This document shows, piece by piece, positions 26,147-34,079 of a DNA stretch of 64,000 nucleotides. The translations under genes and the position numbers were made by a program. This DNA is from Hamadaea flava (GTDB taxonomy: Bacteria > Actinomycetota > Actinomycetes > Mycobacteriales > Micromonosporaceae). The notes under the pieces were generated by a model that searched no databases, was not told the origin of the DNA, and saw only the letters and a list, made by a program, of their open reading frames with translations. The DNA is taken from NCBI RefSeq assembly GCF_024172085.1, contig NZ_JAMZDZ010000001.1:3410001-3474000 (forward strand), in the 5' to 3' direction. Positions within the stretch are counted from its first letter, which is position 1. Every line of letters begins with the position of its first letter.

Positions 26147-26185
26147 AATCATTCTGTAACTGAATGATTCAAAGTATGAATGATT
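26147..26185. promoter_or_regulatory. Candidate MarR operator with three GAATGATT half-sites
   Basis: AATCATTC (26147-26154) is mirrored by GAATGATT at 26162-26169. A second GAATGATT stands at 26178-26185, 16 bp from the previous one. The cluster lies directly upstream of the first gene of the marR operon and is AT-rich against a GC-rich background. Autoregulation by the marR product is the likely use. Confidence 0.65.
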
Positions 26186-26293
26186 TTGCTCGCACCGTCA
26201 ACCCCCGCTGATCGACGGCACGAGTGCACTGGTGTCGGCGGTCGGTTGCGCTAAACTGAGTCTGTCGCCGCCCGCCGCTGGCGGGTTGGAAGT

Positions 26294-26333
26294 GAAGCCG
26301 AGGACGCCTGATGCACTTCAGGACCTCGGCTTC
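26294..26333. terminator. Hairpin between the marR operon promoter and the DUF3800-like gene
   Basis: GAAGCCGAGG (26294-26303) pairs perfectly with 26324-26333, and the loop holds a further CCTGA/TCAGG stem. It stands just beyond the 3' end of the minus-strand DUF3800-like gene and probably ends its transcript. The plus-strand side reads GCGCTTT. Confidence 0.6.
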
Positions 26334-26339
26334 GCGCTT

Positions 26340-26924
26340 TCACCCCAGCTCGAGCGGAATCTCGAGAACGAGGTGCCCCATCGGATCGAGGAAACTACGG
26401 TCTCCGTCGCCGTGAGCGGCCGCAGCGGCGCCGGCGACAATGTCGGGGATCCACAGCAGGATCTCTCCGTCGATGCCGTTGTACGAGTGCGCGAAGTCGA
26501 TCACCAGCGTCGGCCGCAGCACCCCGCTGCCTCTGAGGGCATCGACAAGTGCGCGATCTCGTCGATTGAGGCTGTCCGTGCGCCGGTCGAGCAGGACCAG
26601 CCCCACCGATAGTTGGTCAAGCTCCCACAGGAGGCGCTGCAGCGCGCCGCGGCGAGCCCGTTCCTGCCGGACGCTGTCCATCGGCTGAGCGATGACCACG
26701 ACATGGAAGGCGTCCAAGCCAGACAGCCTGCGGACGGCCCTGAGTTGATCTCGCCGCTCCTCCAGACGCCAATGGAACCGACGCTTGCCGTGACCGAGAT
26801 CGCCGAGGACCTCGCGGAGACCCTCGGCGTCGCCGAATCGGACGACCGCTGCCGCCAGAACGTAGATCCCGGATCCGTCCCGACGCTGCCGCATCGACTC
26901 GTCGACGTACGCGCACCATTGCAC
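26340..26924 (-). CDS. Hypothetical protein, DUF3800-like (RNase H-type fold)
   Basis: This 194-residue protein starts CAYVDESMRQR and continues with IYVLAAAVV. An Asp-Glu-Ser motif at the first beta-strand followed by a hydrophobic strand is typical of DUF3800 proteins, which have an RNase H-like fold. RRFHWRLEERRDQ, LLDRRTDSLNRRD and PDIVAGAAAAA are further conserved-looking acidic or basic blocks. Function is unknown. The GTG start has no Shine-Dalgarno, and a TAGGGT box seven bases upstream suggests a leaderless message. It is not clearly part of a neighbouring operon. Confidence 0.65.
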   Translation of the reverse strand: MQWCAYVDESMRQRRDGSGIYVLAAAVVRFGDAEGLREVLGDLGHGKRRFHWRLEERRDQLRAVRRLSGLDAFHVVVIAQPMDSVRQERARRGALQRLLWELDQLSVGLVLLDRRTDSLNRRDRALVDALRGSGVLRPTLVIDFAHSYNGIDGEILLWIPDIVAGAAAAAHGDGDRSFLDPMGHLVLEIPLELG

Positions 26925-26931
26925 TCCGGAA

Positions 26932-26937
26932 ACCCTA
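26932..26937 (-). promoter_or_regulatory. Putative -10 box of the leaderless DUF3800-like gene
   Basis: On the minus strand this reads TAGGGT, seven bases before the GTG start at 26924. Confidence 0.4.
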
Positions 26938-26942
26938 TGCCA

Positions 26943-28880
26943 CTACCGGGGAGTATCCGATCGTCCATTGTCAGCTGAGAGGTGGGTGGTGAAGGCGGTC
27001 ATGTGGCGGCGTGCAAGCTCCTGGCGGATCGCCTCGTCGCTGTGCGGGTCGGTCTCGGTGGGGGCGATGGGTTCGCCCCGCACCACGACCATCGTGGGCT
27101 TGCGACGGAACAACCGGTCCAGCCCGGTCGGCTCGGTGAACCGGATCGACAACGGCACGATCGGTACGCGCGCCTGGGCGGCGAGGTGGAACGCGCCGCG
27201 TTTGAAGGGGCGCAGGGCCGTGTTGTAGGGCTCGAGTTCGCCTTCGGGGAAGAAGTGCACGAGGCGGCCCATGGCGAGGAAGAGTTCCAGCTCGCCGAAG
27301 AAGAGCGGCAACTTCGACAGTTCGGTGGGCACGGCGATGCCGCCGAGCAGCCGCACGAGCCAGCCGTACCAGCGGTTCTCGAGATTGATCGGGGCCGAGG
27401 TGACGACGATGCGGCGCGGGAACACGGCGATCGCGACCAGTGCGCTGTCCAGGAAGTGCACGTGGTTGCAGACCGTCAGCGCCCCGCCGGTCGGCCGGGT
27501 GCCGGTCCGGCGTTCCGCGCGTACGCCGAGGAGCAGGCGCGTCCACACGAACAGGGCGGGGATGGCGATCGCGTAGTAGAAGGCGATCGCCGCCAGCCGG
27601 TAGGGCCAGTGGGCGTACCCGGCCGGGTTCTCCGGTGGGTCGCCGGCTTTGGCGTACACCCGCTCGATCGCCTTGATGCTGCGATCCACTTCATAGAGGT
27701 CGCCGAGCTGGGCGTACGCCGCAGACGCCGCGGCTCGGGCGGCCGGATGCTCGATCCAGTAGTCGATCCGGTCGGCGAGCGAGGCGGGGTCGCCGGCGCT
27801 GAAGAGGTTCTCCGGGCTGAGCGCGAACTGGCCGGTCGCACTCCGCGGGCTGTCGGAGATGACTGGCACGAGCCCGCAGGAGAACGCCTCCATGCAGGAC
27901 AGCCCCTCGATCTCCACGTCGGAGGCGTGCACGTAGAGGTCGCAGGTGCGGATGAGGTCGATCAACTCGTCCTGGGCGTAGTAGCCGAATCGGGCCGGGA
28001 TCGGGAGCTTGGCGGCCAGCCGGCGCAGGCGCTTCTCGGTCGGCCCGTGTCCGGCGAAGCAGACCTGGACACGGTCGGCGTGACGGGCCCGGCGAACGGC
28101 CCGGATCAGCACGTCCTGGCGCTTCTCCGGCGAGAACCGGCCCACCATGAGTATCCGGAACGGCTCGGAACCGCCGGACCCCGAGGAGCCGAGAGACCCC
28201 GAGGAGCCGACGGACGCCGGAGGGCCGGGGCCGCCGGCCGACGACACGCGGTCGGGCGGGAAAGACCGGAAGGGACGGAACGCCGGGTCCACCCCGTTGG
28301 AGATCACGTGGAGCCGGGCCCGATACCCGTGACGGCGGAGCTGGGCGGCGATGAACGTCGACGGGCAGTGGATGTCGGCGAAGCGGCCGTAGAAGGTGAG
28401 CCGCAGCAGGAGGTACACGAGGTGCGCGGCCGGGCGGAACCAGCCCAGCCCGATGTTGTAGGTGACGTTCTCGGGCTGGATGTGGAACGCGGCGATGGCC
28501 GGTACGCCCAGCTCGCGCGCGATCCGTTCGGCGGCCCGGCCCAACGCCCATGGCTGGTAGATGTGGACGACGTCGGCGCCTTTGACGGCTGTGGTCAGCA
28601 CTTCCCGGTCCGGCTTGGCGAACAGGGTGTTCTGCCGGTGGGCGAGCCGGGACGCGATCGGCACCACGAGTTCCGGGAGGTAGAAGACCTCCAGCCCGTC
28701 GAGCGCCGGATCACCCGGTTCAGCTGGGTCGCCAGGGTCGCCGGGTTCGCCGGGTTCGCCGCAGGTCACCACGCGTACCGTGTGGCCGCGCGCGAGCAGC
28801 GCGGCGGCGAACCGGGTCGCCGACATGGTGGTCCCGTTGTTGTTGATGTTGAACGTGTCGATGACCAGTGTGATGATCAT
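26943..28880 (-). CDS. Glycosyltransferase (GT4)-PlsC acyltransferase fusion protein
   Basis: This 645-residue protein joins two enzymes. Residues 1 to about 400 are a GT4 glycosyltransferase: an N-terminal DTFNINNNGTTMSA, a sugar-nucleotide half with ILMVGRFSPEKRQDVLIRA, and the donor-site motif EIEGLSCMEAFSCG. Residues about 440-640 are a PlsC-type acyltransferase with a membrane helix near 435, catalytic NHVHFLD (near 470) and FFPEGELEP (near 542). Such a fusion could mannosylate and acylate the same membrane lipid, as separate enzymes do for phosphatidylinositol mannosides; that substrate is inference. Two low-complexity inserts, GEPGEPGDPGDP near residue 41 and a Gly/Ser run near 225, are encoded by short DNA repeats and may vary in length. 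No neighbour clarifies its pathway. Confidence 0.88.
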   Translation of the reverse strand: MIITLVIDTFNINNNGTTMSATRFAAALLARGHTVRVVTCGEPGEPGDPGDPAEPGDPALDGLEVFYLPELVVPIASRLAHRQNTLFAKPDREVLTTAVKGADVVHIYQPWALGRAAERIARELGVPAIAAFHIQPENVTYNIGLGWFRPAAHLVYLLLRLTFYGRFADIHCPSTFIAAQLRRHGYRARLHVISNGVDPAFRPFRSFPPDRVSSAGGPGPPASVGSSGSLGSSGSGGSEPFRILMVGRFSPEKRQDVLIRAVRRARHADRVQVCFAGHGPTEKRLRRLAAKLPIPARFGYYAQDELIDLIRTCDLYVHASDVEIEGLSCMEAFSCGLVPVISDSPRSATGQFALSPENLFSAGDPASLADRIDYWIEHPAARAAASAAYAQLGDLYEVDRSIKAIERVYAKAGDPPENPAGYAHWPYRLAAIAFYYAIAIPALFVWTRLLLGVRAERRTGTRPTGGALTVCNHVHFLDSALVAIAVFPRRIVVTSAPINLENRWYGWLVRLLGGIAVPTELSKLPLFFGELELFLAMGRLVHFFPEGELEPYNTALRPFKRGAFHLAAQARVPIVPLSIRFTEPTGLDRLFRRKPTMVVVRGEPIAPTETDPHSDEAIRQELARRHMTAFTTHLSADNGRSDTPR

Positions 28881-29186
28881 TGGCGCGCCGCTGCCCCCCG
28901 GGTCTCCCCGCCGGCCAGGCCGCCGGCCGACCTGGTCTCCTCACTCTCGACTACCGGAGGCGGCCGCAGGCGGCGAACGGCTCAACTGGCGACGGCGGCC
29001 GCAGACGTCCACAAGCATCCACAGGCGGCGGACCGCCCCGCCCGGCCGAGTTTTGCGGCGGACGATCTCCCTGCACGCTTCGCCGGAAATCCGCATTGAA
29101 TGAGGGGGATCTGACGATATAAGGCGAGCCTTGCCCTGCGAGTCACTACATTGCGAAGAAAGTGTGGATTTGACCCGGGGGGACGT
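28881..29186. other. Divergent intergenic region before the sulfatase operon
   Basis: About 300 bp separate the divergent glycosyltransferase-acyltransferase and sulfatase genes. The first 220 bp are GC-rich with short GGCGGCCGCAG repeats. The last 85 bp are less GC-rich and should hold the sulfatase promoter, including the AAGGCGAGCCTT palindrome at 29121-29132. No gene or RNA is evident. Confidence 0.5.
29120..29138. promoter_or_regulatory. Weak candidate IdeR/DmdR-type iron box
   Basis: The 19 bases from 29120 contain AAGGC-GA-GCCTT and agree with the actinobacterial iron-box consensus (TWAGGTWAGSCTWACCTWA) at about 14 of 19 positions. It stands about 50 bp before the sulfatase start. Iron control of a sulfatase would be unusual, so this could equally be another regulator's palindrome. 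Confidence 0.3.
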
Positions 29187-31520
29187 ATGACCAGAGAGTT
29201 CAACGGCCGGATCGCGCTGGACATCCGGGACTCGGTCCCCGACTGGGCGGCCTTCCTGCCCGACAAGGCACCGCAGGGCGCCCCGAACGTGCTGGTCGTG
29301 CTCTACGACGACACCGGCTGCGCCGCCTGGTCGCCGTACGGCGGCCGGATCCAGATGCCCACCATGCAGCGGCTGGCCGACAACGGGCTGACCTACTCCC
29401 AGTGGCACACCACGGCACTGTGCTCCCCCACCCGGTCCACCTTCCTGACCGGGCGCAACCACCACATGAACGGCTTCGCCTCGATCTCGGAGTCGTCGAC
29501 CGGCTTCCCGGGGTACAGCTCCCACATCCCGCCGTCGTGCGCGCCGATGGCGGGCGTACTGCGGGACGCGGGGTGGTCCACCTTCTGGGTGGGCAAGAAC
29601 CACAACGTGCCGGTCGACGCCTGGACGATGGGGGCGTCGAAGAAGGAGTGGCCGCTCGGCATGGGCTACGACCGGTTCTACGGCTTCATCGGCGGCGAGA
29701 CCAACCAGTGGTTCCCCGACCTGGCCGAGGACAACCACTACATCGACCAGCCCTACAAGCCCGAGGACGGCTACCACCTGTCTAAGGACCTGGCGGACAA
29801 GGCGCTGCAGTTCATCCGGGACGCCAAGCAGTCCGAGCCGGACAAGCCCTGGTACCTGTGGTTCTGCCCGGGGGCCAACCACGCCCCGCACCACGCCCCG
29901 CAGGACTACATCGACAAGTACAAGGGCGTCTTCGACGACGGCTACGAGGCGTACCGGGAATGGGTCCTGGCGCGCATGATCGAGAAGGGCATCCTGCCCG
30001 CCGACACCGAGCTGACCGAGATCAACCCGATGACCGAGGGCACCTTCGCCCCCGCCGACGCGGTACGCCCCTGGGACTCGCTCTCCGCCGAGGAGAAGCA
30101 GCTGTTCTGCCGGATGGCCGAGGTGTACGCGGCGTTCTCGGAGTACACCGACGCGCAGGTCGGCCGGATCGTGGACTACCTCGAATCGTCCGGGCAGCTC
30201 GACAACACGATCATCTTCTACTGCGCCGACAACGGGGCGTCCGGCGAGGGCAGCCCGAACGGCTCGGTGAACGAGGGCAAGTTCTTCAACAACTGGCCGG
30301 ACACCATGGCGGAGAATCTCAAGCACCTGAACGACCTCGGTACGCCCAACACCTACAACCACTACCCGACGGGCTGGGCGGCGGCGTTCTCCACGCCCTA
30401 CCGGATGTTCAAGCGCTACGTCTACCAGGGCGGGGTGTGCGACCCGCTGGTGATCCACTGGCCGGCCGGGATGAAGGCCCGCGGCGAGGTACGCCACCAG
30501 TACCACCACAGCACCGACATCGTCCCGACGATCCTCGACGTGTGCGGGGTGACCATGCCCGAGGTCGTGAACGGGGTCGAGCAGACGCCGCTCGCCGGGG
30601 TGTCGATGCGGTACAGCTTCGACGGCGCCGACGCGCCCACCCGCAAGGAGACGCAGTACTACGAGATGTTCGGCAACCGGGGCATCTGGCGCAAGGGCTG
30701 GAAGGCCGTCACCGAGCACGGGCCGATCCTCGGCAAGGGGGCCTTCGACAAGGACCGGTGGCAGCTGTTCCACACCGACGTGGACCGATCCGAGGCGCAC
30801 GACCTGGCGGCCGAGCATCCCGAGAAGGTCAAGGAGCTGGCCGACCTGTGGATGGCCGAGGCCAAGGCCAACAACGTGCTGCCGCTCAACGACCTCGCGG
30901 CCGCCGGCAAGGACCTGCAGGAGTTCCTGGCGCTGGAGTTCCACGTCCCGGTGCCGCCGTCGGGTCAGTACGTCTACTACCCGGGCACCAGTGAGGTTCC
31001 CGAACGGTCGGCGGCCAACGTCCACGCCGTGTCCTACAAGGTGCTCGCCGAGATCGACGTCGCGGACCGCGCCGAGGGCGTCATCTTCGCCGCCGGTTCA
31101 CGGTTCGGCGGGCATTCCCTGTTCATCAAGGACGGGACGCTGACGTACGCGTACAACTTCCTCGGGATCCCGCCGGAGACCAGGATCTCCGCCCCGGCGC
31201 CCGGCCCCGGCAAGCACATCGTCGGCGTCGAGTTCACCAAGGAACGCACCGGTGAGCGCATGGAGTCCTACGGCCCGTGCAAGCTCTACATCGACGATCA
31301 GGTGGTCGCCGAGCAGGAGCTGCGGACGATGACGGGCCACTTCGCACTGTGCGGCGAGGGACTGTGCATCGGCTACGACGGCGGCGACGCGGTCAGCTCC
31401 GAGTACACGCCCCGGTTCGAGTTCACCGGGGGCGAGATCGTCAAGGTCGTCTTCGACGTCGCCGACGACGCGTACGTAGACGTCGAGCAGCATCTCGCGG
31501 CGGCGATGGCCCGAGACTGA
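29187..31520 (+). CDS. Type I (formylglycine) sulfatase, mycobacterial AtsA/AtsD-like
   Basis: This enzyme hydrolyses sulfate esters using a formylglycine made from Cys79 in the CSPTR motif (followed by STFLTGR). Further metal or substrate residues are seen in VLVVLYDDTG (Asp41, Asp42), KNHNVP and FYCADNGASGEG. At 777 residues it is longer than classical arylsulfatases (about 540) and matches the long mycobacterial AtsA/AtsD group, with a C-terminal beta-rich domain from about 600. No signal peptide is seen, so it should act in the cytoplasm. ATG at 29187 follows a GGGGGGA ribosome site. It is the first gene of a sulfatase-FGE-SulP operon. The substrate is unknown. Confidence 0.93.
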   Translation: MTREFNGRIALDIRDSVPDWAAFLPDKAPQGAPNVLVVLYDDTGCAAWSPYGGRIQMPTMQRLADNGLTYSQWHTTALCSPTRSTFLTGRNHHMNGFASISESSTGFPGYSSHIPPSCAPMAGVLRDAGWSTFWVGKNHNVPVDAWTMGASKKEWPLGMGYDRFYGFIGGETNQWFPDLAEDNHYIDQPYKPEDGYHLSKDLADKALQFIRDAKQSEPDKPWYLWFCPGANHAPHHAPQDYIDKYKGVFDDGYEAYREWVLARMIEKGILPADTELTEINPMTEGTFAPADAVRPWDSLSAEEKQLFCRMAEVYAAFSEYTDAQVGRIVDYLESSGQLDNTIIFYCADNGASGEGSPNGSVNEGKFFNNWPDTMAENLKHLNDLGTPNTYNHYPTGWAAAFSTPYRMFKRYVYQGGVCDPLVIHWPAGMKARGEVRHQYHHSTDIVPTILDVCGVTMPEVVNGVEQTPLAGVSMRYSFDGADAPTRKETQYYEMFGNRGIWRKGWKAVTEHGPILGKGAFDKDRWQLFHTDVDRSEAHDLAAEHPEKVKELADLWMAEAKANNVLPLNDLAAAGKDLQEFLALEFHVPVPPSGQYVYYPGTSEVPERSAANVHAVSYKVLAEIDVADRAEGVIFAAGSRFGGHSLFIKDGTLTYAYNFLGIPPETRISAPAPGPGKHIVGVEFTKERTGERMESYGPCKLYIDDQVVAEQELRTMTGHFALCGEGLCIGYDGGDAVSSEYTPRFEFTGGEIVKVVFDVADDAYVDVEQHLAAAMARD

Positions 31521-31530
31521 CGACAGCCCG

Positions 31531-32502
31531 ATGACGCAGCTGCACGACGTACGCCGGTCGCCGGGTCGCGCCGAAATGGCGACGATCCCCGGCGGCCGGT
31601 TCACCATGGGGTCCGACCGGCACTATCCGGAGGAGGCCCCGGCGCATCCGGTCGAGGTCGGCCCGTTCCTGCTCGACACGCATCCGGTCACCAACGCCCG
31701 GTACGCCGAGTTCGTCGCGGCGACCGGGCACGTGACGCTCGCCGAGCGCGCGCCCGATCCGGCCGACTATCCGGGCGCGGATCCGGCGTTGCTCGTCCCC
31801 GCGTCGGCGGTGTTCACCCCGCCGGGGCATCCGGTCGATCTGCGGGACGCGTACCAGTGGTGGTCGCATGTGCCGGGCGCGGATTGGCGGCATCCTCGCG
31901 GCCCGCGGTCCAATCTGTCCGAACTGGATGATCATCCGGTGGTGCATCTCGCCTACGCCGACGCGGAGGCTTACGCCCAGTGGGCCGGCAAGCGGCTGCC
32001 GACCGAGGCGGAGTGGGAGTTCGCCGCGCGCGGCGGCCACGACGGCCGCGAATACGCCTGGGGTGACGAGCTGACGCCGGGCGGAGTGCATCTCGCGAAT
32101 GTCTGGCAGGGCGCGTTTCCGCACGTCAACGACGAGGCGGACGGCTGGTACTGGACCTCGCCGGTCGGGTCGTATCCCGCGAACGACTATGGGCTGGCCG
32201 ATCTGATCGGCAACGTCTGGGAGTGGACGGCCGACTGGTGGTCGGCGCATCGACCGGCGACGACGCCGTCGTGCTGCGGCACGCCCGCGCCCCGCCACAA
32301 CCCGACCGGCGGCAAGGCGGCGCTCAGCGTCGACCCTGGCGCGCCGCTCGGCGAACGCCTCCCACGCAAGGTCATGAAGGGCGGCTCCTACCTCTGCGCG
32401 CCCAGCTACTGCCGTCGCTACCGCCCGGCCGCGCGGCTGCCCCAGACCGTCGACACCAGCACCTGCCATCTCGGCTTCCGCTGCGCCGCCGACCTCGGAT
32501 GA
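31531..32502 (+). CDS. Formylglycine-generating enzyme (sulfatase-modifying factor)
   Basis: This 323-residue enzyme uses copper and oxygen to convert the Cys of CxPxR in sulfatases to formylglycine. Family features are IPGGRFTMGSDRH, GKRLPTEAEWEFAARGG, DLIGNVWEWTADWW and the active-site block GGSYLCAPSYCRRYRPAAR, with Cys289 and Cys294 five residues apart as in Streptomyces FGE. It lies 10 bp behind the sulfatase gene, whose Cys79 is its obvious target, and overlaps the SulP gene by 4 bp. Confidence 0.95.
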   Translation: MTQLHDVRRSPGRAEMATIPGGRFTMGSDRHYPEEAPAHPVEVGPFLLDTHPVTNARYAEFVAATGHVTLAERAPDPADYPGADPALLVPASAVFTPPGHPVDLRDAYQWWSHVPGADWRHPRGPRSNLSELDDHPVVHLAYADAEAYAQWAGKRLPTEAEWEFAARGGHDGREYAWGDELTPGGVHLANVWQGAFPHVNDEADGWYWTSPVGSYPANDYGLADLIGNVWEWTADWWSAHRPATTPSCCGTPAPRHNPTGGKAALSVDPGAPLGERLPRKVMKGGSYLCAPSYCRRYRPAARLPQTVDTSTCHLGFRCAADLG

Positions 32503-34079
32503 CGCCGCTCTTCCCCACGCTTCGCGGCTACCAGCGAGGGTGGCTGCGCGCCGACGTCCTCGCCGGGCTCGCCGCCGGCGCCGTCGTGGTCCCGCAGGCG
32601 ATGGCCTACGCCACCATCGCCGGTCTGCCGGTCCAGGTCGGTCTCTACACGTGCATGATTCCCATGCTCTTGTACGCCGTACTGGGCGGATCGAGAGTGT
32701 TGAGCACGTCCACCACCTCCACGATCGCCACGCTGACCGCGTCGACGATGGCCGCCGCCGGGGTGGCCGCGGGCTCGACGAGCGCGCTCGCGACCTTGAC
32801 CGTCGAGGTCGGCCTGCTGTTGCTCGGCGGCTGGCTGCTCCGGCTGGGGGCGTTGGTGGAGAACATCTCCACCCCGGTGCTCGTCGGCGTGAAGACCGGC
32901 GTCGGGCTGGTCGTCGCCGTCGGGCAACTCCCGAAACTGCTGGGCATCGACGTGTCCTTGGCGGGTGGCTTCTTCGCCCAGCTCAACACGGTCGTGTCCC
33001 ACCTCGGCGACGCGAACTCGACGACGATCGCCCTCTCGGCGGTCCTGCTCATCGTGCTCGTGGGGGCCGGATGGCTGCTGCCTCGCGTACCCGCGCCGTT
33101 GGTCGCGGTCGTGCTCGCGCTGCTCGCCAGCGTCCTGCTGGATCTGCCGTCGCGGGGCGTCGCCTTGATCGCCCCTGTGCCCAGCGGTCTGCCGGTGCCG
33201 GACCTACCCGGGTTCGCCCACTCCGCGGCGATGTTGCCGGGCGCGATCGCCATCGCCTTCATGGTGTTCATGGAAAGCCTGTCGGTCGGCCGGGCGATGC
33301 GGAAACCGAGCGAACCGGCGCTCGACAACGACCGGGAACTGCTGGCCGCCGGGGCTGCCGGCACGGCGGGTGCGTTCTTCGGCGCGATGCCGTCGGCCGG
33401 CGGCTTCTCGCAGACGGCGGTCAACGACCGGGCCGGCGCGCGTACGCAGGCCGCCCAGCTCGTGACCATCGCGCTCGCGGTGGCGGTCGCCTTGTGGCTG
33501 GCCCCGGTCCTGGACGAGCTACCGCAGGCGGCCTTGGCCGCGATGGTCCTCGTCGCCGTGCTCGGGCTGATCAAGCCGGCCGACTTCGCTCGCCTGGCCC
33601 GCATCGACCGCATCGAGTTCTGGATCGCCGCTGCGACCGCGTTCGTCGGCCTCACCGCCGGCCTGCTCGCCGCCGTCGCGGTCGGCATCGGGGCGACCCT
33701 CATCCTCGTCCTGCGAGAGTTGAATCGGGTGGCGATCGACGAGGAGAGCGCCGATCCGTTGGTGCTGCGGGTCGGTTCCGGCCTCTACACCGCCAACGTC
33801 CGGGTGGCCCAGTCGCAGATCCTCGACGCCGTCGGGCGGCATCCGGGGCAGCGGTCGGTGACGCTCGACATGCCCCGCCAGCGCACCTTCACCGTCACCG
33901 TGCTCGACGCGCTGCACGAACTGTCGGACCAGCTCGGGCGCGACGGAGTCGAGTTGCGGATCGCCGGCCTACCGGCGGCCGCAGTGGACGTCGCACGGCG
34001 TACCCGTTGGTGGAAAGGCTGGGAGGACGCGGGCCGGGTGGCGGCGACGGTGGCCGAGGCTACGCGGCGTCGGCCCTGA
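32499..34079 (+). CDS. SulP-family sulfate/anion transporter with STAS domain
   Basis: This 526-residue membrane protein belongs to the SLC26/SulP family. It starts RADVLAGLAAGAVVVPQAMAYATIAGLP, the sulfate-transporter signature, and has 10-12 further hydrophobic helices including MPSAGGFSQTAVNDRAGARTQ. The C-terminal STAS domain spans about 430-520 (SVTLDMPRQRTFTVTVLDAL). Its ATG overlaps the FGE stop. The operon suggests it moves sulfate, either released by the sulfatase or taken up for it. The 3' end overlaps the convergent ABC permease gene by 20 bp. Confidence 0.92.
   Translation: MTPLFPTLRGYQRGWLRADVLAGLAAGAVVVPQAMAYATIAGLPVQVGLYTCMIPMLLYAVLGGSRVLSTSTTSTIATLTASTMAAAGVAAGSTSALATLTVEVGLLLLGGWLLRLGALVENISTPVLVGVKTGVGLVVAVGQLPKLLGIDVSLAGGFFAQLNTVVSHLGDANSTTIALSAVLLIVLVGAGWLLPRVPAPLVAVVLALLASVLLDLPSRGVALIAPVPSGLPVPDLPGFAHSAAMLPGAIAIAFMVFMESLSVGRAMRKPSEPALDNDRELLAAGAAGTAGAFFGAMPSAGGFSQTAVNDRAGARTQAAQLVTIALAVAVALWLAPVLDELPQAALAAMVLVAVLGLIKPADFARLARIDRIEFWIAAATAFVGLTAGLLAAVAVGIGATLILVLRELNRVAIDEESADPLVLRVGSGLYTANVRVAQSQILDAVGRHPGQRSVTLDMPRQRTFTVTVLDALHELSDQLGRDGVELRIAGLPAAAVDVARRTRWWKGWEDAGRVAATVAEATRRRP

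Noticed and set aside
26232-26612. Plus-strand open frame near the DUF3800-like gene
   Set aside because: It crosses the hairpin at 26294-26333, has no family match and opposes a better candidate.
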